Assembly (NCBI RefSeq): GCF_900109525.1
Contig: NZ_FOAN01000006.1
Coordinates: 1 to 64,000 of the forward strand
DNA length: 64,000 bases
Direction: 5' to 3'
From: Allobosea lupini
GTDB taxonomy: Bacteria > Pseudomonadota > Alphaproteobacteria > Rhizobiales > Beijerinckiaceae
A program made the translations under genes and the position numbers. Shown here piece by piece: positions 61,621-64,000 of this stretch. The notes below the pieces were generated by a model that had not been told where the DNA came from, ran no database searches, and saw nothing but the letters and a program-made list of their open reading frames with translations. Each line of letters opens with the position of its first letter. Position 1 is the stretch's first letter.

Positions 61621-61833
61621 ATGACCCTGACCACGCGAGATATGGCCGCGGCGCTCGCGGCGAGCGTCGGAATCACAGCCCTGCCGCGCCGGGCGAGCGC
61701 GGTCGGAGCAGCATCGAGCGCGATCCGGCTCTCGGCTATTTCTCCCGAGGTCGCCGGCCGGGATTGCGGCTCGGGCGAAGAGCGCGTGGCCGATGTGCTT
61801 GCGAAGGCGCATCGCGGCAAATTGCCCCGCTAG
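61621..61833 (+). CDS. small hypothetical protein, possibly exported
   Basis: A 70-residue frame starting at ATG 61621 after a GGGAG site. The first 27 residues, TRDMAAALAASVGITALPRRASA, resemble a signal peptide ending in ASA, but the hydrophobic core is short. The rest is polar, with one Cys. It converges on the dioxygenase gene with 29 bases between stops. I recognise no family. It could be a chance frame in GC-rich DNA. Confidence 0.35.
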   Translation: MTLTTRDMAAALAASVGITALPRRASAVGAASSAIRLSAISPEVAGRDCGSGEERVADVLAKAHRGKLPR

Positions 61834-61862
61834 AGCCCGTTCCATCGACGACGGGAAGAGGC

Positions 61863-62738
61863 TCAGGCCACGCGCCGTTGCGGCGCCAGCGCGAAGTCGT
61901 AATGCAGGTGGCGATAGGGCCGGTCGACCCGCGTGCCATCGGGAGCCATGCCCGCCGGCATTTCGGCGAAAGGACGGATCAGCGAATCCTTGACGCCGAA
62001 GACGACGTCGGAGTCGAGATAGGCATCGCCCTCGACGAAGACATGGGTGACGAGCTGCTCATGCGCCGGCGCAGCGATCATGAAATGCACATGGGCCGGC
62101 CGGTAGGGATGGCGCCCCTGCGCCGCCAGCATCTCGCCAACCGGCCCGTCATTCGGGATCGGGTAGGCGGCCGGCATGATCGTCCAGAAATGGAAGGCGC
62201 CATCCGGCGCGGTCCGCAGCCTTGCCCGCATGGCAAGACCGTGATCCTCGTCGAGCTGCTGGACGTCGTAATAGCCGTCGCCGTCGGAATGCCAAACATC
62301 GACCGCCGCGCCGGCCAGCCCCGGACCGCCGGCTGAGCTGACCGAACCGGTGACCAGCAGCGGCACGCCGGCGAGCCCTGGCGAGATATTGGCTCCGAGC
62401 GGCAGTTCCGGCGGCTCCTGCACATAGAACGGGCCGAGCACCGTGGTCTCCGTGGCGCCGCCCGGGAGGTGGTGATTGATCGCGTCGACCAGCATGGAGA
62501 CGCCGAGCGCGTCCGAGAGCAGGATGAACTCCTGACGGTTGGCGGTGCACATGTGCCCGGTACGGGTCAGGAAGGCGATCGCCCGCGACCACTCCTCCTG
62601 GGTCGGCTCGATCTCGCGCACGAAGTCGTGGAGATGGCGGATCAGAGCGTCGCTGACCTGACGGAGGCGCGGATCGCTGGCCTGCCCCACCCGCTCGCGG
62701 ACGGCGGCGGTGATCGAGCGCTCGTCGAAATTTCTCAC
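61863..62738 (-). CDS. intradiol ring-cleavage dioxygenase, hydroxyquinol/catechol type (second copy)
   Basis: A 291-residue Fe(III) dioxygenase of the same family as the one at 22079 but clearly diverged. The N-terminal helical domain is present (1-100). Iron ligands are Tyr157 (DGDGYYDVQ), Tyr192 (AAYPIPNDG), and His216 and His218 (RPAHVHFMI). It would cleave a catechol-type ring to a muconate-type diacid. It lies downstream of an NTF2-like gene on the same strand, 143 bases away. Confidence 0.9.
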   Translation of the reverse strand: MRNFDERSITAAVRERVGQASDPRLRQVSDALIRHLHDFVREIEPTQEEWSRAIAFLTRTGHMCTANRQEFILLSDALGVSMLVDAINHHLPGGATETTVLGPFYVQEPPELPLGANISPGLAGVPLLVTGSVSSAGGPGLAGAAVDVWHSDGDGYYDVQQLDEDHGLAMRARLRTAPDGAFHFWTIMPAAYPIPNDGPVGEMLAAQGRHPYRPAHVHFMIAAPAHEQLVTHVFVEGDAYLDSDVVFGVKDSLIRPFAEMPAGMAPDGTRVDRPYRHLHYDFALAPQRRVA

Positions 62739-62881
62739 GCTGTTCTCCCGTTGCCTCGTCGCCAGTCAGACTTGGGGCATGTCCCTCGCAGCGGCGACGC
62801 CATCGGCCACGCAGAACGCCTCACCCTGCCGGATCGGCCTGGTAGACGAAGGGCTGGACGACCACGCTCGCCATGTCGGCC

Positions 62882-63511
62882 TCAGCTCGCCGGCGCCGCA
62901 GGCTCGTCGGCCGGTGCGCCCTTCAGCCAGCCGGCGCCGCGGGCATAGAGCGCCTCGACCTCGCGGCCGGTGAGCCCGGGCATGTCGGGCTTGACCTTGT
63001 AGCCGATGCGGGTCTGCAGATAGGCGAGATGGCGATAGCCCTCCGGAAAGCGCATCAGCACCTCGCGATCGAGCGCGAGCGGGGCGGAAGGATCAACCGG
63101 ATCGATCCGGTCCTTCTCGTAGATCGGCTGCCGCAGCACGATGCCCCAGCGCTCGTCGCGCTTCTCGAGGAAATCGTAGAAGCGGCCGGTGCAGACGACG
63201 TCGCAGACGACACCCTCGACCTCGGCGCGCTGGTTGATCGTCATCTTCGTCTGGGAGATCGCTCTTGCGCCCGCGACGTCGATCGCGATGCCGCCGAGGA
63301 AGTGCAGGATGCGAACGCCGCGTTCGAAGCCCTCGCGGCTGACGCGGATGAATTCGTCGCCCGTCCCCTGGAACCAGGTAGCCATCATCCGTCCCTCGGG
63401 ATGCCAGACGCCCCGGAAGCGCTCCCAGTCGCCGGCATCGCGCCAGACCACCCAATTCTCCAGGAGGTCGCGGATGGCGCGCCGGTCGGCCTGATCGCTC
63501 GCTGCGGTCAT
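62882..63511 (-). CDS. NTF2-like/SnoaL-fold protein
   Basis: This 209-residue protein has an N-terminal NTF2-like cone fold: ADRRAIRDLLENWVVWRDAG, then WERFRGVWHPEGRMMATWFQ and FYDFLEKRDERWGIVLRQPI. The WHPEG and related residues line the pocket in ring-hydroxylating dioxygenase small subunits, dehydratases and isomerases. A C-terminal extension of about 60 residues follows. It may be an isomerase or dehydratase for the aromatic pathway of the adjacent dioxygenase; nothing fixes its reaction. Confidence 0.75.
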   Translation of the reverse strand: MTAASDQADRRAIRDLLENWVVWRDAGDWERFRGVWHPEGRMMATWFQGTGDEFIRVSREGFERGVRILHFLGGIAIDVAGARAISQTKMTINQRAEVEGVVCDVVCTGRFYDFLEKRDERWGIVLRQPIYEKDRIDPVDPSAPLALDREVLMRFPEGYRHLAYLQTRIGYKVKPDMPGLTGREVEALYARGAGWLKGAPADEPAAPAS

Positions 63512-63528
63512 CGCTGCCTCCCCACAAT

Positions 63529-63560
63529 TTGTTCATCTACAGGAACTAGTTTTGTATAAT
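63529..63560 (+). promoter_or_regulatory. probable promoter/operator before the last gene
   Basis: TATAAT at 63555-63560 is a perfect -10, with a weak TTCATC -35 at 63532-63537 seventeen bases upstream. GTTC and GAAC inside this stretch form a small inverted repeat (63531-63534 and 63543-63546). The region separates the NTF2-like gene from the divergent TIM-barrel gene, so it may serve both. Confidence 0.45.
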
Positions 63561-63590
63561 GGCCAACTCGAGTCAACCGGAGAGCAGACG

Positions 63591-64000
63591 ATGAGATCGA
63601 TCTCGCTCGCGCATCTCACCGTGCTCGATGCGGGCCCGCTGGATCTGATCGATGCCGGCGCGGCAGGCGGCTTCGACGCGATCGGCCTGCGCATCGTGCC
63701 GCCACTGCCGGGCGATACGATCGTGCCCGTGGTCGGCGACATCCCCCTGCAGCGCCGCATCAAGGAGCGGCTCGCCGCGACCGGCATGCGCATCCTCGAC
63801 ATCGAAGCCATCTGGTTGTCGCCGCAGACCGCTGTCGACGATCTGGAACCAGCTTTGGACGTCGGGGCCGAGCTCGGCGCGCGCCATGTGCTGACCGTCG
63901 GCTTCGATGTCGAATCCGCTCGCCTCCTCGACAATTTCGGGCGCCTGTGCACGCTGGCGAACGCACGCGGGCTGCGGCCGATGCTGGAGTTCATCCCGTA
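63591..64000 (+). CDS. sugar phosphate isomerase/epimerase-like TIM-barrel protein (3' end outside window)
   Basis: The frame is open from ATG 63591 to the window end, giving 136 residues of an unfinished protein. AGAGCAGACG precedes the start. It aligns well with the protein at 23972: SLAHLTVLDAG, FDAIGLRIVP, RILDIEAIWLS, LGARHVLTVGFD and LRPMLEFIP correspond to the same barrel strands, including the catalytic-type Glu. The pairing with an intradiol dioxygenase, across a divergent promoter, repeats the arrangement at 22-25 kb. Confidence 0.82.
   Translation, partial: MRSISLAHLTVLDAGPLDLIDAGAAGGFDAIGLRIVPPLPGDTIVPVVGDIPLQRRIKERLAATGMRILDIEAIWLSPQTAVDDLEPALDVGAELGARHVLTVGFDVESARLLDNFGRLCTLANARGLRPMLEFIP

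Noticed and set aside
61368-62336. 322-codon rightward ORF over the second dioxygenase
   Set aside because: It is antisense to the dioxygenase, which has all four iron ligands and a proper start; the ORF resembles no protein.

Overview
The window is 64 kb of GC-rich DNA from an alphaproteobacterium. Several things fit the Hyphomicrobiales, and the gene mix resembles Bosea-like genomes: the density of ABC importers, paired LysR and GntR regulators, a GTTC-N7-GTTC LexA box, and ATGA start/stop overlaps. The genus is an inference from gene content only. No rRNA, tRNA, CRISPR array, insertion sequence or prophage gene was seen. Nearly all of the DNA is catabolic and transport accessory genome.

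Layout. 1-420 is the tail of an alpha/beta hydrolase. 799-11266 is an amino-acid-type catabolic cluster: SDR, 2-hydroxyacid dehydrogenase, DadA-like oxidase, a DapB paralogue, two threonine-aldolase-family enzymes, an aminotransferase, an aspartoacylase-family protein, an Lrp regulator and a frameshifted amidase. 11414-18415 is a polyamine-type ABC importer with two paralogous binding proteins, followed by creatininase, GST-like and cupin genes. 18573-29390 centres on a GntR regulator between divergent operons. It carries a TPP enzyme, an HpaI-type aldolase, an HpaH-type hydratase, an intradiol ring-cleavage dioxygenase, a TIM-barrel isomerase-like protein, a polar-amino-acid-type ABC importer, type II dehydroquinase and a Gfo/Idh dehydrogenase. 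The combination suggests a quinate/shikimate-like or aromatic-acid route.

29415-38928 is a complete Liv-type importer with an enoyl-CoA hydratase, a LysR regulator, and a divergent panE-VOC-MaoC-CaiB operon. A 15-bp motif occurs upstream of both arms in the same orientation relative to the genes, so they look like one regulon. 38966-41682 is a two-gene DNA-repair operon, a radical SAM protein and a UdgX-type uracil-DNA glycosylase, with a LexA box at its start. 41889-48155 groups a CHASE2-PAS-GGDEF-EAL protein, a FecR-domain protein with a long Gly/Asn repeat tail, and a divergent two-partner-secretion transporter. No ordinary exoprotein partner is visible.

48405-61315 is a nitrogen-compound region. 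It holds a GcvA-like LysR, an RbsABC-type importer, a PuuE-like deacetylase, an aspartate-dehydrogenase-like protein, an SDR lacking its catalytic Tyr and Lys, an RraA-family protein, a DUF1989 protein with two further LysR regulators, a second deacetylase and an azoreductase. 61621-64000 holds a small hypothetical, a second intradiol dioxygenase, an NTF2-like protein and a second TIM-barrel protein cut by the window end. This repeats the ring-cleavage/TIM-barrel pairing seen near 23-24 kb.
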